Assembly: GCF_021568775.1 (NCBI RefSeq)
Contig: NZ_JAKGSG010000041.1
Span: 55,984 to 119,983 of the forward strand
DNA: 64,000 bases
Source: Antribacter soli
GTDB taxonomy: Bacteria; Actinomycetota; Actinomycetes; Actinomycetales; Cellulomonadaceae
Direction: 5' to 3'
Under the pieces are notes generated by a model. It did no database searches. It saw only the letters and a list, made by a program, of their open reading frames with translations, and was not told the DNA's origin. The position numbers and the translations under genes were made by a program. Below, in pieces: positions 46,277 through 54,612 of the stretch. Positions within the stretch are counted from its first letter, which is position 1, and the number at the start of each line of letters is the position of its first letter.

Positions 46277-47238
46277 GCGCGCACGTGCTGGCGGTCGGCG
46301 AGGCCCTGGTCGACGAGGTGCACCGGCCCGACGGCTCGACGGCGGAGCACGCCGGCGGCAGCATCGCGAACGTCGCGCTGACGCTCGGCCGGCTGGACCG
46401 CGAGGTGCGGCTCGCGACGTGGCTCGGCCGGGACGCGCGGGGCGACCTGGTGCGGGACTGGCTCGCGGAGTCCGACGTCACGGTGGTCGAGGGCAGCGAC
46501 GGCGCGGAGCGCACGAGCGTGGCGGTGGCCACGCTGGACGGCTCGGGTGCCGCGACGTACAGCTTCGACCTGACGTGGCAGGTCCCGCCGGGAGCGACGG
46601 CCGGGCCGGACACCCTCGCCGTCCACACCGGCTCGATCGCGGCGGTGCTGGAGCCGGGCGGATCGCAGGTCCGCGCGCTGCTCGAGGCGGCACGCGCCAC
46701 GTCCACCGTGACGTACGACCCGAACGCCCGCCCCGCGATCATGGGCGACGCCGACGCGGTGCGGCCACGCATCGAGGCGCTGGTCGCCGTCGCGGACGTG
46801 GTCAAGGTCAGCGACGAGGACCTCGGCTGGCTCTACCCGGGCCAGTCCCCGGCCGACGTCGCCCGCGCCTGGCTCGCGGGCGCCACCGGGAGCACGCCGC
46901 CCGACGGCGGAGCCGAACCCCGGAGCACCGGCCCGGCCCTCGTCGTGGTCACCCTGGGCGGCGAGGGCGCCCTCGCGGTGACCGCCGCCGGCACGCTGGA
47001 GGTGGCGGCCCCCAGAGTGGAGGTCGTGGACACCGTGGGCGCCGGCGACTCGTTCATGGGAGCCCTGATCGACGGGCTCTGGGAGCACGACCTGCTCGGG
47101 GCCCAGCGCCGGGAGGCGCTGCGCACGATCGGCCCGGCGACCCTGACAGCAGTTCTGGAACAGTGCGTGGCGGTCGCGGCGGTGACGGTCTCGCGGGCCG
47201 GCGCGAACCCGCCGCGCCGGGCGGAGGTGGCGCGATGA
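46273..47238 (+). CDS. PfkB-family carbohydrate kinase
   Basis: A 321-residue sugar kinase of the ribokinase/fructokinase family. The N-terminal substrate motif [14 protein letters not shown] is at about residues 29-42, and the ATP/anion-hole motif [13 protein letters not shown] with the catalytic Asp lies near residue 258. The pattern suggests fructokinase-like specificity, but ribose or other substrates are possible. The GTG start overlaps the xseB stop by four bases and the stop overlaps the next start (ATGA), so xseB, kinase and carbonic anhydrase form one coupled unit. Confidence 0.87.
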   Translation: MSAHVLAVGEALVDEVHRPDGSTAEHAGGSIANVALTLGRLDREVRLATWLGRDARGDLVRDWLAESDVTVVEGSDGAERTSVAVATLDGSGAATYSFDLTWQVPPGATAGPDTLAVHTGSIAAVLEPGGSQVRALLEAARATSTVTYDPNARPAIMGDADAVRPRIEALVAVADVVKVSDEDLGWLYPGQSPADVARAWLAGATGSTPPDGGAEPRSTGPALVVVTLGGEGALAVTAAGTLEVAAPRVEVVDTVGAGDSFMGALIDGLWEHDLLGAQRREALRTIGPATLTAVLEQCVAVAAVTVSRAGANPPRRAEVAR

Positions 47239-47909
47239 TCGACGACGCGGTGGACCCTGTCGGGAAGCTCACTCCCAAGGACGCCTGGGCGATGCTCCGC
47301 GCGGGCAACGACCGGTTCGTGACCGGCGTGCCGGCGCACCCGTCGCAGGGCGCGGACCGGCGCCGCGAGCTCCAGGCGGCGCAGTACCCGCACACGGTGA
47401 TCTTCGGCTGCTCGGACTCCCGGGTGGCTGCGGAGATCATCTTCGACCAGGGCCTGGGCGATGTCTTCGTCGTCCGCACGGCCGGACACGTCCTCGACAC
47501 CACGGTGATCGGCTCGATCGAGTACGGCGTGGACGTGCTCGGTGCCTCCCTCGTGGTGGTGCTGGGTCACGACAGCTGCGGCGCCGTGGCCGCCGCGGCG
47601 CACACGCTGGCGACGGGCGAGCAGCCGCCAGGCTTCGTCCGCGCCGTCGTGGACCGCGTGATCCCGTCGATCGTGAACCTCACGTCGCGCACATCGGGCA
47701 TGGACGTGCAGGCCCTGGCGGACCCCGACGTGCTGCGGCGGGAGCACGTCCGGCACACCGTCGAGATGCTGCACGGCTACTCGGCAGGCCTGGCACGCGC
47801 CGTGTCGGAGGGCCGCTGCGCGGTGGTGGGCGTGGAGTACGACCTGGCAGAGGGCAGCGCGCGGCTGGTGGACACCGTCGGCGACGTGGGCGAGCTGCCC
47901 AAGGGCTGA
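47235..47909 (+). CDS. beta-class carbonic anhydrase
   Basis: A 224-residue enzyme interconverting CO2 and bicarbonate. The zinc site is built from Cys and Asp in FGCSDSRV (about residue 57) and His and Cys in LGHDSCGAV (about 110-113). The Asp-Arg pair of CSDSR is the catalytic dyad. VRTAGHV is also conserved. It is translationally coupled to the upstream kinase (ATGA). A set of short tandem repeats and a palindrome follow its stop. Confidence 0.93.
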   Translation: MIDDAVDPVGKLTPKDAWAMLRAGNDRFVTGVPAHPSQGADRRRELQAAQYPHTVIFGCSDSRVAAEIIFDQGLGDVFVVRTAGHVLDTTVIGSIEYGVDVLGASLVVVLGHDSCGAVAAAAHTLATGEQPPGFVRAVVDRVIPSIVNLTSRTSGMDVQALADPDVLRREHVRHTVEMLHGYSAGLARAVSEGRCAVVGVEYDLAEGSARLVDTVGDVGELPKG

Positions 47910-47993
47910 GGCGGGCCGCTCGCACGGGTCGCGCGACCACACGAGGCGGGCAGCTCGCACGGGTCGCGCGACCACACGAGGCGGGCAGCTCGC
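47908..47993. repeat. 35-base tandem repeat, ~2.5 copies
   Basis: Units start at 47908, 47943 and 47978 (GAGGCGGG), with one mismatch between the first two copies; the third is cut after 16 bases. Each full unit contains the self-complementary GGTCGCGCGACC. The first copy begins in the stop region of the carbonic anhydrase gene. Confidence 0.8.
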
Positions 47994-48015
47994 GCGGGCG
48001 CGCGCCCGCGCGAGC
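47988..48015. terminator. 28-base perfect G/C palindrome
   Basis: Arms of 14 bases with no loop, entirely G/C except one A-T pair near the ends. It directly follows the 35-base repeat and lies ~80 bases past the carbonic anhydrase stop; probable terminator before fumC. Confidence 0.5.
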
Positions 48016-48115
48016 CGCGCGACCGGCGTCGGGCAGCGCCATCGTGACGCGGGTCACCGCCGCGAGGTCGCTCCCGCCGCCGGACGGCGTCGCCGTGGTG
48101 CGGCACGATAGAGGC

Positions 48116-49564
48116 ATGACAGCAGACACCGTCGTCCCTGCGTCCGGTCCGGGCGCCACCGAGTCCTCGAGCGAGTACAGGATCGAGCACGACACGATGG
48201 GCGAGGTGCGCGTCCCCGCACACGCCCTGTACCGCGCGCAGACGCAGCGTGCCGTGGAGAACTTCCCGATCTCCGGCACGCCGCTGGAGCGCGGGCACAT
48301 CGAGGCCCTGGCTCGCATCAAGAAGGCCGCAGCGAAGGCGAACGCCGAGCTGGGCGTCCTCGCGCAGAACGTCGCGGACGCGATCGTCGCCGCGGCCGAC
48401 GAGGTCGCGACCGGCGTGCACGACGCGCACTTCCCGGTGGACGTGTACCAGACCGGCTCGGGCACGTCGTCCAACATGAACACGAACGAGGTGCTCGCCA
48501 CGCTCGCGACGGCGTCCCTCGGCGAGGACGTGCACCCGAACGACCACGTGAACGCGTCGCAGTCGTCGAACGACGTGTTCCCGACGTCGGTCCACGTCGC
48601 AGCGACGTCGGGCGTCATCAAGGATCTGATCCCCGCGCTGGAGCACCTCGCGGGCGCGCTGCAGGCCAAGGCCGACGAGTACGTGACCGTCGTGAAGTCG
48701 GGCCGCACGCACCTCATGGACGCGACGCCGGTGACGCTCGGCCAGGAGTTCGGCGGCTACGCCGCGGCGATCCGCTACGGCGTGGAGCGCCTGCAGTCGG
48801 CCCTGCCCCGCGCGGCGGAGGTGCCGCTGGGCGGCACGGCCGTCGGCACGGGCATCAACACGCCCGCCGGCTTCCCGCAGCGCGTGATCGAGCTGCTCGC
48901 GCAGGACACGGGCCTGCCGCTGACGGAGGCGCGCGATCACTTCGAGGCGCAGTCCTCGCGCGACGGCCTCGTCGAGCTGAGCGGCGCGCTGCGCACCATC
49001 GCGGTGTCGCTGACGAAGATCTGCAACGACCTGCGCTGGATGGGATCCGGCCCCAACACTGGCCTGGGCGAGATCGCGATCCCCGACCTGCAGCCGGGCT
49101 CGTCGATCATGCCGGGCAAGGTCAACCCGGTGGTGCCGGAGGCCGTGCTCATGGTGTGCGCGCGAGTGATCGGCAACGACGCGACGGTGGCCTGGGCGGG
49201 TGCGTCGGGCTCGTTCGAGCTCAACGTGCAGATCCCGGTGATCGCCCAGGGCGTCCTGGAGTCGATCCGCCTCCTCGCCAACGCCAGCCGCGTGCTCGCC
49301 GACAAGACGGTCGTCGGCATCACGGCGAACGTCGAGCGCGCGCGTGCCCTCGCGGAGTCGTCGCCGTCGATCGTCACGCCGCTGAACAGGGTCATCGGCT
49401 ACGAGGCCGCCGCGAAGGTCGCCAAGCACTCGGTGAAGGCCGGCATCACGGTGCGTCAGGCCGTGATCGACCTGGGGTTCGTCGAGCGCGGCGAGGTCAC
49501 CGAGGCCCAGCTCGACACCGCGCTGGACGTGCTGTCGATGACGAAGCCGCCCGTCAAGCCCTGA
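48116..49564 (+). CDS. fumC: class II fumarate hydratase
   Basis: Hydrates fumarate to malate in the TCA cycle. This is the iron-independent class, 482 residues. Signatures are [40 protein letters not shown] and the superfamily motif [12 protein letters not shown], whose mobile loop carries the catalytic Ser. The N-terminal ~20 residues are a variable Ser/Thr/Pro tail. The ATG at 48116 has no Shine-Dalgarno sequence; CACGAT six bases upstream may be its -10. It supplies malate beside the glyoxylate shunt genes further right. A hairpin follows the stop. Confidence 0.95.
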   Translation: MTADTVVPASGPGATESSSEYRIEHDTMGEVRVPAHALYRAQTQRAVENFPISGTPLERGHIEALARIKKAAAKANAELGVLAQNVADAIVAAADEVATGVHDAHFPVDVYQTGSGTSSNMNTNEVLATLATASLGEDVHPNDHVNASQSSNDVFPTSVHVAATSGVIKDLIPALEHLAGALQAKADEYVTVVKSGRTHLMDATPVTLGQEFGGYAAAIRYGVERLQSALPRAAEVPLGGTAVGTGINTPAGFPQRVIELLAQDTGLPLTEARDHFEAQSSRDGLVELSGALRTIAVSLTKICNDLRWMGSGPNTGLGEIAIPDLQPGSSIMPGKVNPVVPEAVLMVCARVIGNDATVAWAGASGSFELNVQIPVIAQGVLESIRLLANASRVLADKTVVGITANVERARALAESSPSIVTPLNRVIGYEAAAKVAKHSVKAGITVRQAVIDLGFVERGEVTEAQLDTALDVLSMTKPPVKP

Positions 49565-49582
49565 CCCCTCCGGCTGGGGTGC

Positions 49583-49622
49583 GCAGATGGCGGGTACTCC
49601 GGCCGGGATACCCGCCAACTGC
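49583..49622 (+). terminator. hairpin after fumC
   Basis: Core arms 49588-49596 and 49609-49617 pair over nine bases; after one mismatch four more pairs extend the stem. It lies about 20 bases beyond the fumC stop. Confidence 0.6.
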
Positions 49623-49641
49623 ACATCCATCACGGCCGAGG

Positions 49642-49660
49642 TTTGGTAAGGCTTACCTAA
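49642..49660 (+). promoter_or_regulatory. IdeR/DtxR-type iron box
   Basis: TTTGGTAAGGCTTACCTAA matches the 19-base actinobacterial iron box consensus (TTAGGTTAGGCTAACCTAA) at 16 positions. It is an inverted repeat with eight of nine arm positions paired around the central G. It overlaps the -35 region of the promoter at 49643-49672, the position for repression by iron-loaded regulator. Confidence 0.65.
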
Positions 49661-49672
49661 TCCTGCTACTGT
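49643..49672 (+). promoter_or_regulatory. sigma70-like promoter under the iron box
   Basis: TTGGTA (49643-49648) and TACTGT (49667-49672) are separated by 18 bases. The predicted start is near 49679, about 205 bases before the next gene, which has its own -10 element. Confidence 0.5.
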
Positions 49673-49678
49673 CGGACT

Positions 49679-49775
49679 GTACGCGAGAGCCGGACCCGCG
49701 GGGCTGGGGGGTTCCGTCCGGCAGGCCGCGTCGCACGACCGAAGGCGGCCGCCCACCGGGGTGGCCGCCTTCGTC
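49679..49775 (+). ncRNA. putative iron-regulated small RNA
   Basis: A ~97-nt transcript is predicted from the promoter at 49643-49672 to a hairpin ending near 49775. Two structures are visible: a 7-bp stem, 49689-49695 with 49716-49722, enclosing a G-rich loop, and an 11-bp perfect stem, 49740-49750 with 49763-49773, as terminator. No start codon with a useful frame lies between. The following GPP34 gene has its own leaderless-type -10, so this is unlikely to be just a 5' leader. By analogy with iron-sparing sRNAs (RyhB, mycobacterial MrsI) it may act when iron is low. I do not recognise the sequence. Confidence 0.35.
49740..49773 (+). terminator. terminator hairpin of the putative small RNA
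   Basis: Arms 49740-49750 and 49763-49773 pair perfectly over 11 bases, nine of them G/C-rich, with a 12-base loop; no T-tract follows. Confidence 0.5.
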
Positions 49776-49872
49776 GTACCCGGCAATGGACACCCGGCAT
49801 ACGCGGTGGCCGGCGATTCGCCACCGGGTGGTCGATACCCGGACGAGACGCCCGTGTCGCGCATGCCGGATA

Positions 49873-49884
49873 TACGATCGCGCC
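49873..49884 (+). promoter_or_regulatory. -10 element for a leaderless GPP34 mRNA
   Basis: TACGAT at 49873-49878, six bases, then the ATG at 49885; no ribosome-binding site. The same spacing as at ispH. Confidence 0.5.
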
Positions 49885-50625
49885 ATGCTGATTGCCGAAG
49901 ACCTCCTTCTCCTGTCCGTCGACGACGAGACGGGCAAGACCGCCAGCGTCGACAACCTGGGCGTCCGCCTCGCCGGGGCGCTCCTGGCCGACCTCGCCGC
50001 CGCCAACCGCACGCTCGTCAAGGGCGGGCCTCAGCCCGGCGCGAGCAAGGAGGAGCGCAAGCAGGCCCTCGACGCCTACGTCCAGGTCACGAACAACGAC
50101 CCCACCGGCCACGCAGCGCTCGACGCCGCCCTCCAGGCCGTCCTGAACACGGAGGGCAAGGCCCAGGCCGTCGTCGAGGCCATCGCCAAGGACGCGGAGG
50201 AGAACCTCCTGGCAGGCCTGGTCGAGCGCGGCATCCTCGAGAAGCAGGAGACCAAGCTCTTCGCCATGCTCCCGGTCACCCGCTGGCCCGCAGCCGACTC
50301 GGCCCACGAGACCGAGCTGCGCGCCACCCTCCGGAAGGTCCTCCTGGAGGGCGCCGAGCCCGACGAGCGCACCGCGACCCTGATCTCCCTGATCCACGGC
50401 TCGGGTCTGGTTGCCGGCGTCGTCGGCAAGGAGAACCGCAAGGCCGCCGAGGACCGCGCCGAGGAGATCGCGGGCAGCGACTTCGGCTTCGCCACCGTCG
50501 CTACCCAGGTGGCCATCGCGGCGACCGTCGCGACCGTCGCCGTCGTCGGCGCGGGCGTCGCCGCAGCGCTCATCCTCGCCGCCTCGCAGGCGAACGAGGC
50601 CGCCGAGGCCGCCCCCGCCTCCTGA
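49885..50625 (+). CDS. GPP34 (GOLPH3/Vps74)-family protein
   Basis: A 246-residue protein. It begins with MLIAEDLLLLSVDDETGK, the hallmark N-terminus of the GPP34 family, and continues with a helical body (GVRLAGALLADLA, ALLPVTRWPA-like segment near residue 130, LISLIHGSGLVAGVV near 165). A hydrophobic segment near the C-terminus (ATQVAIAATVATVAVVGAGV) could contact membrane. In eukaryotes the family binds phosphatidylinositol-4-phosphate at the Golgi; bacterial members are common in actinobacteria, with roles in membrane or specialised metabolism suggested but not settled. It is monocistronic and converges with phoH. Confidence 0.85.
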   Translation: MLIAEDLLLLSVDDETGKTASVDNLGVRLAGALLADLAAANRTLVKGGPQPGASKEERKQALDAYVQVTNNDPTGHAALDAALQAVLNTEGKAQAVVEAIAKDAEENLLAGLVERGILEKQETKLFAMLPVTRWPAADSAHETELRATLRKVLLEGAEPDERTATLISLIHGSGLVAGVVGKENRKAAEDRAEEIAGSDFGFATVATQVAIAATVATVAVVGAGVAAALILAASQANEAAEAAPAS

Positions 50626-50651
50626 CGTCCCGTCGTCGTAGCCCTCTGGTC

Positions 50652-50691
50652 GGTGGAGACCGGCGCTCGCAGGCTCGCTCTGGTCTCCACC
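50652..50691. terminator. bidirectional hairpin between GPP34 and phoH genes
   Basis: Arms 50652-50661 and 50682-50691 pair perfectly over 10 bases with a 20-base loop, between two convergent genes. Confidence 0.6.
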
Positions 50692-50704
50692 TCCAGCCCG
50701 GCGG

Positions 50705-52084
50705 TCAGACCTCCAGCGACTCCAGCATCTCGGTGACGAGCGCCGCCACGGGCGAGCGCTCGGACCGGGTGAGGGTCACGTGCGCGAACAGCGGGTGACC
50801 CTTGAGGGCCTCGATGACGGCGGCGACGCCGTCGTGCCGCCCGACCCGCAGGTTGTCACGCTGGGCGACGTCGTGCGTGAGGACCACGCGCGAGTTCTGC
50901 CCGATCCGCGACAGGACCGTGAGGAGCACGTTCCGCTCGAGCGACTGCGCCTCGTCCACGATCACGAACGCGTCGTGGAGCGACCGCCCGCGGATGTGGG
51001 TGAGGGGCAGCACCTCGAGCATGTCGCGCGAGATGACCTCGTCCAGGACCTCCTTGGAGACCAGGGCCTCCAGGGTGTCGAACACCGCCTGCCCCCACGG
51101 GTTCATCTTCTCGGCCTCGCCGCCCGGCAGGTAGCCGAGGTCCTGCCCGCCCACGGCGTAGATCGGCCGGAACACCACCACCTTCTTGTGCCGCCGCCGC
51201 TCCAGCACCGCCTCGAGGCCGGCGCACAGCGCGAGCGCCGACTTGCCGGTGCCGGCCCTGCCGCCGAGCGACACGATGCCGATCTCCTCGTCCAGCAGCA
51301 GGTCGATCGCGACCCTCTGCTCCGCGGAACGGCCGTGCACCCCGAAGACGTCCTGGTCACCCCGCACGAGCCGGACCTGCTTGTCGGCCGTGACGCGGCC
51401 CAGCGCGGAACCGCGCGGCGAGTGGACCACGAGGCCCGTGTGGCACATCAGCGGACCTGCCGCCTCGACCACGGCCGGGTCGAGCCCCGTCAGCTCGAGC
51501 GACTCGCTCTCCCAGAGCCCGCTCATCTGCGTGTCGGTCACGTCGATCTCGCGCATGCCGGTCCAGCCGGAGTCCACCGCGAGCTCCGCCCGGTACTCCT
51601 CCGCGCGCAACCCCACCGCCGACGCCTTGACCCGCATCGGCAGGTCCTTGGAGACCACGGTCACGTCGCGCCCCTCCGCGGCCAGGTTGGCCGCGACCGA
51701 GAGGATCCGCGTGTCGTTGTCCCCGAGCCGGAAGCCGGCGGGCAGCACCGTGGGGTCGATGTGGTTGAGCTCCACGCGCAGCGTGCCGCCGGTGGTACCG
51801 ACCGGCACGGGGGCGTCGAGACGGCCGTGCTCCACGCGCAGTGCGTCGAGCAGGCGCAGGGCGCTGCGGGCGAAGTAGCCCAGCTCGGCGTGGTGTCGCT
51901 TGGCCTCCAGCTCGCTGATGACGACGACAGGGAGGACGACGTCGTGCTCCGCGAAGCGCAGCATCGCGCGCGGGTCGCTCAGCAGGACCGACGTGTCGAC
52001 CACGAACGTGCGGCGTTCGTCGCCGCCCGCGGTGTCGGCGGCGTCGGCCGGGGTGGCGGTGTGAGGGGTTGCGGAATGAGCCAC
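50705..52084 (-). CDS. PIN-PhoH family ATPase/ribonuclease
   Basis: A 459-residue two-domain protein. The N-terminal PIN domain (about residues 20-165) has acidic residues in [20 protein letters not shown] and [10 protein letters not shown], the expected metal ligands of an RNase. The C-terminal PhoH domain (about 240-450) has Walker [12 protein letters not shown] and Walker [12 protein letters not shown], an SF1-helicase-like core. PIN-PhoH proteins are sequence-specific RNA helicase/RNases in mycobacteria. I chose the GTG at 52084 with GGAGGGAG upstream; the frame remains open beyond it. It is monocistronic. Confidence 0.9.
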   Translation of the reverse strand: MAHSATPHTATPADAADTAGGDERRTFVVDTSVLLSDPRAMLRFAEHDVVLPVVVISELEAKRHHAELGYFARSALRLLDALRVEHGRLDAPVPVGTTGGTLRVELNHIDPTVLPAGFRLGDNDTRILSVAANLAAEGRDVTVVSKDLPMRVKASAVGLRAEEYRAELAVDSGWTGMREIDVTDTQMSGLWESESLELTGLDPAVVEAAGPLMCHTGLVVHSPRGSALGRVTADKQVRLVRGDQDVFGVHGRSAEQRVAIDLLLDEEIGIVSLGGRAGTGKSALALCAGLEAVLERRRHKKVVVFRPIYAVGGQDLGYLPGGEAEKMNPWGQAVFDTLEALVSKEVLDEVISRDMLEVLPLTHIRGRSLHDAFVIVDEAQSLERNVLLTVLSRIGQNSRVVLTHDVAQRDNLRVGRHDGVAAVIEALKGHPLFAHVTLTRSERSPVAALVTEMLESLEV

Positions 52085-52496
52085 GGCAGGTACTCCCTCC
52101 GGCGCGTCAGCGCCGTGTGTGGGGCGGTCGACCGGTCCTGGGCACGCCACGTGCCGCAGAGCCGGGGCCGGCCCTCCTGCACGGAGTACGTACTCCAAGG
52201 TTGGCCTCCCGAAGGACGGCTGGGTGTCGTCCTTGTTCGGAAACTACGCGGGAGACACACCCATGACCAGACCCCGAGACCGGCGCGTCGCAAGATGTCA
52301 CCAACTGTTCACAAATTGGCAACACCTTTGCCAGAAGGTCAAGACCGAGTCAAGTGGGCAGGTGAAAATGGCATTCGGCCCGACGACGGACGGTCGCCCG
52401 GGTGCACCACGTCACCATGCAGGGTCCGGGACCAGATCGCGCCGGGCCGTCGAACGGTTCTGACAACACCCAGCCTGGCGCGGCAGGATGAAGCCC
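52085..52496. other. 412-base divergent intergenic region
   Basis: There is no supported gene. It is less G/C-rich around 52295-52370 than its surroundings, as expected of promoters. On the minus strand TTGACC/TTGACT hexamers near 52345-52365 are -35-like, without a good -10. Small palindromes include TGGCAA/TTGCCA at 52317-52333. A perfect 14-base palindrome lies at 52183-52196 (separate entry). Short open frames here have no start signals or recognisable sequence. Confidence 0.4.
52183..52196. promoter_or_regulatory. 14-base palindrome upstream of phoH-type gene
   Basis: GGAGTACGTACTCC is a perfect palindrome about 100 bases upstream of the PIN-PhoH start codon, in the position of an operator or regulator-binding site. 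The regulator is unknown. Confidence 0.35.
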
Positions 52497-53054
52497 ATGA
52501 CTGCCTACGTCGTGCTGCTCCGGGGAGTCAACCTCGGCCCTCACCGGCGCGTGTCCGCCGCCGACCTGCGCGGAGCTGCGCAGGACGTCGGCCTGACGGA
52601 CGTGCGCACCCTGCTGACCAGCGGCAACCTCGTGGTCACGACCGGGACCTCCGGCGCCCGCTCCCCGGAGGAGGTCGCGCGCCTCGTGCACGACAGCCTG
52701 GCCACCCGGCTCGGGATCGACGTGCCCGCGGTGGCGCTCACCACCTCGCGCCTTGCCGACATCGTCCGCGCCAACCCGTTCACCGCAGCGGCCCGCGAGG
52801 ACCCGTCGCACCTCCAGGTGCACGTGCCGCTCGGCCCGGTGGACGCGGCCGGGATCGCCCGGATCGACCTGTCCGTGCCGGGCCGCGAGTTCGTCGCCGT
52901 CGAGAAGGGGGTCGTCTACGTGCACTACGTCGACGGGATCGGGCGCTCCCGCCTCACGACCGACGTGCTCGACAAGGCCGCAGGCAGCCCGATGACGGGC
53001 CGGAACTGGAACACGGTCACCCGGCTGCTGGAGGTGGCCCAGGACCTCGAGTGA
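52497..53054 (+). CDS. DUF1697 family protein
   Basis: A 185-residue protein of the DUF1697 family, recognised by the N-terminal VVLLRGVNLGPHRRVSAADL and the ENLVVTT-type strand TSGNLVVTT. An alpha/beta fold is known for the family, but its function is not. The C-terminal SPMTGRNWNTVTRLLE is also conserved (usually TxRNWxTVxKL). The start is either the ATG at 52488 or that at 52497; CAGGAT seven bases before 52497 suggests a leaderless start there. Confidence 0.82.
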   Translation: MTAYVVLLRGVNLGPHRRVSAADLRGAAQDVGLTDVRTLLTSGNLVVTTGTSGARSPEEVARLVHDSLATRLGIDVPAVALTTSRLADIVRANPFTAAAREDPSHLQVHVPLGPVDAAGIARIDLSVPGREFVAVEKGVVYVHYVDGIGRSRLTTDVLDKAAGSPMTGRNWNTVTRLLEVAQDLE

Positions 53055-53152
53055 GACCGGAGTGCAGCGCAGGGTGAGGGCCGAGGAACGAGGCACTCGC
53101 CCGGAGCGGAACGCAGGTCTCACTCGACGGAAGGGATCGAGTGAGACCGGAG
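53047..53152. repeat. gene-end repeat with inverted and direct copies
   Basis: A 16-base sequence, TCGAGTGAGACCGGAG, occurs at 53047-53062 and 53137-53152, and its first 12 bases occur inverted at 53116-53127. The first copy contains the stop codon of the DUF1697 gene. The interior (about 53075-53115) resembles the 92-base repeat at 57408-57644. It could act as a terminator. Confidence 0.6.
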
Positions 53153-53276
53153 CGGCGGGCGCCGCAGCAGGCAGCCCGGCCGCTCCGATATCCTGTCCGC
53201 AGGTGTGCCGGGAAGTCTGGTCGGCGTCGGGGGCTTCGGCCCCCTCCTCAGCGACTCCTCGACCGACAGGACGCCC

Positions 53277-54593
53277 ATGGCCACCGCACCCGCCCCCGAC
53301 GACACCGCGGCGACCGGCCCGATCGCCGCCGTCCAGCGCGCCCGTAAGAGGACCCGCAGCTGGGTCACGCGCGAGACCACCGGCGGCGCGCTCCTCATCG
53401 GCGCTGCGCTGATCGCACTGGTCTGGGCGAACTCGCCCTGGCGCGACGCGTACACGGCGCTGTCGCAGACGGTGATCGGCCCCCACGTGCTGCACCTCGA
53501 TCTCACGGTCGCCGCCTGGGCCTCGGACGGGCTGCTCGCGCTGTTCTTCTTCGTCGTCGGGCTGGAGCTCAAGCACGAGTTCGTCGCCGGCTCGCTGCGA
53601 AGCCCGCGCGAGGCCGCGGTGCCGATGCTCGCCGCCGTCGGCGGCATGGCGTTACCCGCTGCGCTGTACGTGGTGACCCTGCTCCTGCTCGACGGCGGGG
53701 AGTCGCTGCACGGCTGGGCGATCCCCACGGCCACCGACATCGCGTTCGCGGTGGCTGTGCTTGCCGTGTTCGGCAAGGGTCTGCCCGCCTCGATCCGCAC
53801 GTTCCTGCTCACGCTCGCCGTCGTCGACGACCTGCTCGCCATCATCGTCATCGCGATCTTCTACACGGAAGAGATCCAGTGGCCGGTGCTCGGCGGGGCG
53901 CTGCTCGCGGTCGCGGTGTTCGCGTGGCTCGCGCGCCGGCCGCGGATGCCCTGGTGGCTCATGCTCCCTGTCGCAGCGGGGGCCTGGGGGCTGATGCACG
54001 CGTCGGGCATCCACGCGACCATCGCCGGGGTCCTGCTCGGGTTCGTCGTGCCCGCCGTGGTGATGAACGGCGAGGAGCGCACGCGCGTCCACCGCCTCGA
54101 GCGCGAGCTGCGGCCTGTCTCGTCGGGGCTCGCCCTGCCGGTCTTCGCCTTCTTCGCGGCGGGTGTCACGCTCGTCGACGGCGAAGGCGTGGGCGGCGTG
54201 CTGGGGCAGCCGGTCGTGATGGCGATCGCGGTCGCGCTCATCGTCGGGAAGCTCTTCGGCGTGCTCGGCACCACCTGGCTGCTGACCCGGCTCACGCCGC
54301 TGCGGCTCGCGCCGGGCATCGGCGTCCGGGACCTGCTGCCCATCGCCTTCCTCGCGGGGATCGGCTTCACCGTCTCGCTGCTGATCGCGGAGCTGTCCTT
54401 CGAGCACGGGTCGGAGCACACCGCGGGCGCCAAGGTCGCGATCCTCGCGGCGTCCGTGATCGCGGCGCTGCTGGGTGCGCTGACGCTGCGCTGGGACGTG
54501 CGGCAGGCGCGCCTCGCCGACATGAACCGCGACAACGTCCCGGACGAGGTGGGCGCGCTGATCGGCGACGAGAGGGACCGCGAGGAGCACTGA
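53277..54593 (+). CDS. nhaA: Na+/H+ antiporter NhaA
   Basis: A 438-residue integral membrane antiporter that expels Na+ in exchange for protons. About 12 helices are predicted. The paired aspartates of the ion site lie in LAVVDDLLAIIVIAIFYTEE (about residues 185-186), and ELKHEF with PTATDIAFAVAVL is the usual family context. The C-terminal tail of ~45 residues is charged. I chose the ATG at 53277 with AGGAC upstream; an in-frame GTG 24 codons earlier is weaker. TATCCT at 53189-53194 may be its -10. It converges on the thiolase gene with a 19-base gap. Confidence 0.94.
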   Translation: MATAPAPDDTAATGPIAAVQRARKRTRSWVTRETTGGALLIGAALIALVWANSPWRDAYTALSQTVIGPHVLHLDLTVAAWASDGLLALFFFVVGLELKHEFVAGSLRSPREAAVPMLAAVGGMALPAALYVVTLLLLDGGESLHGWAIPTATDIAFAVAVLAVFGKGLPASIRTFLLTLAVVDDLLAIIVIAIFYTEEIQWPVLGGALLAVAVFAWLARRPRMPWWLMLPVAAGAWGLMHASGIHATIAGVLLGFVVPAVVMNGEERTRVHRLERELRPVSSGLALPVFAFFAAGVTLVDGEGVGGVLGQPVVMAIAVALIVGKLFGVLGTTWLLTRLTPLRLAPGIGVRDLLPIAFLAGIGFTVSLLIAELSFEHGSEHTAGAKVAILAASVIAALLGALTLRWDVRQARLADMNRDNVPDEVGALIGDERDREEH

Positions 54594-54612
54594 GCGCTCT
54601 CCGCCGGAAGGG

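Noticed and set aside
49680..49775. A 6C-type RNA on the minus strand, because the loop reads as a C run there
   Set aside because: No promoter was seen on that strand, whereas the plus strand has a promoter with an iron box; kept only as an alternative.
52119..52463. A 114-codon plus-strand frame upstream of the DUF1697 gene
   Set aside because: It has no ribosome-binding site, no homology I recognise, and covers the expected promoter region of the PIN-PhoH gene.
52085..52496. A c-di-AMP (ydaO-type) riboswitch in the long leader
   Set aside because: The conserved ydaO sequence blocks are not visible, and the neighbouring genes are not typical targets.
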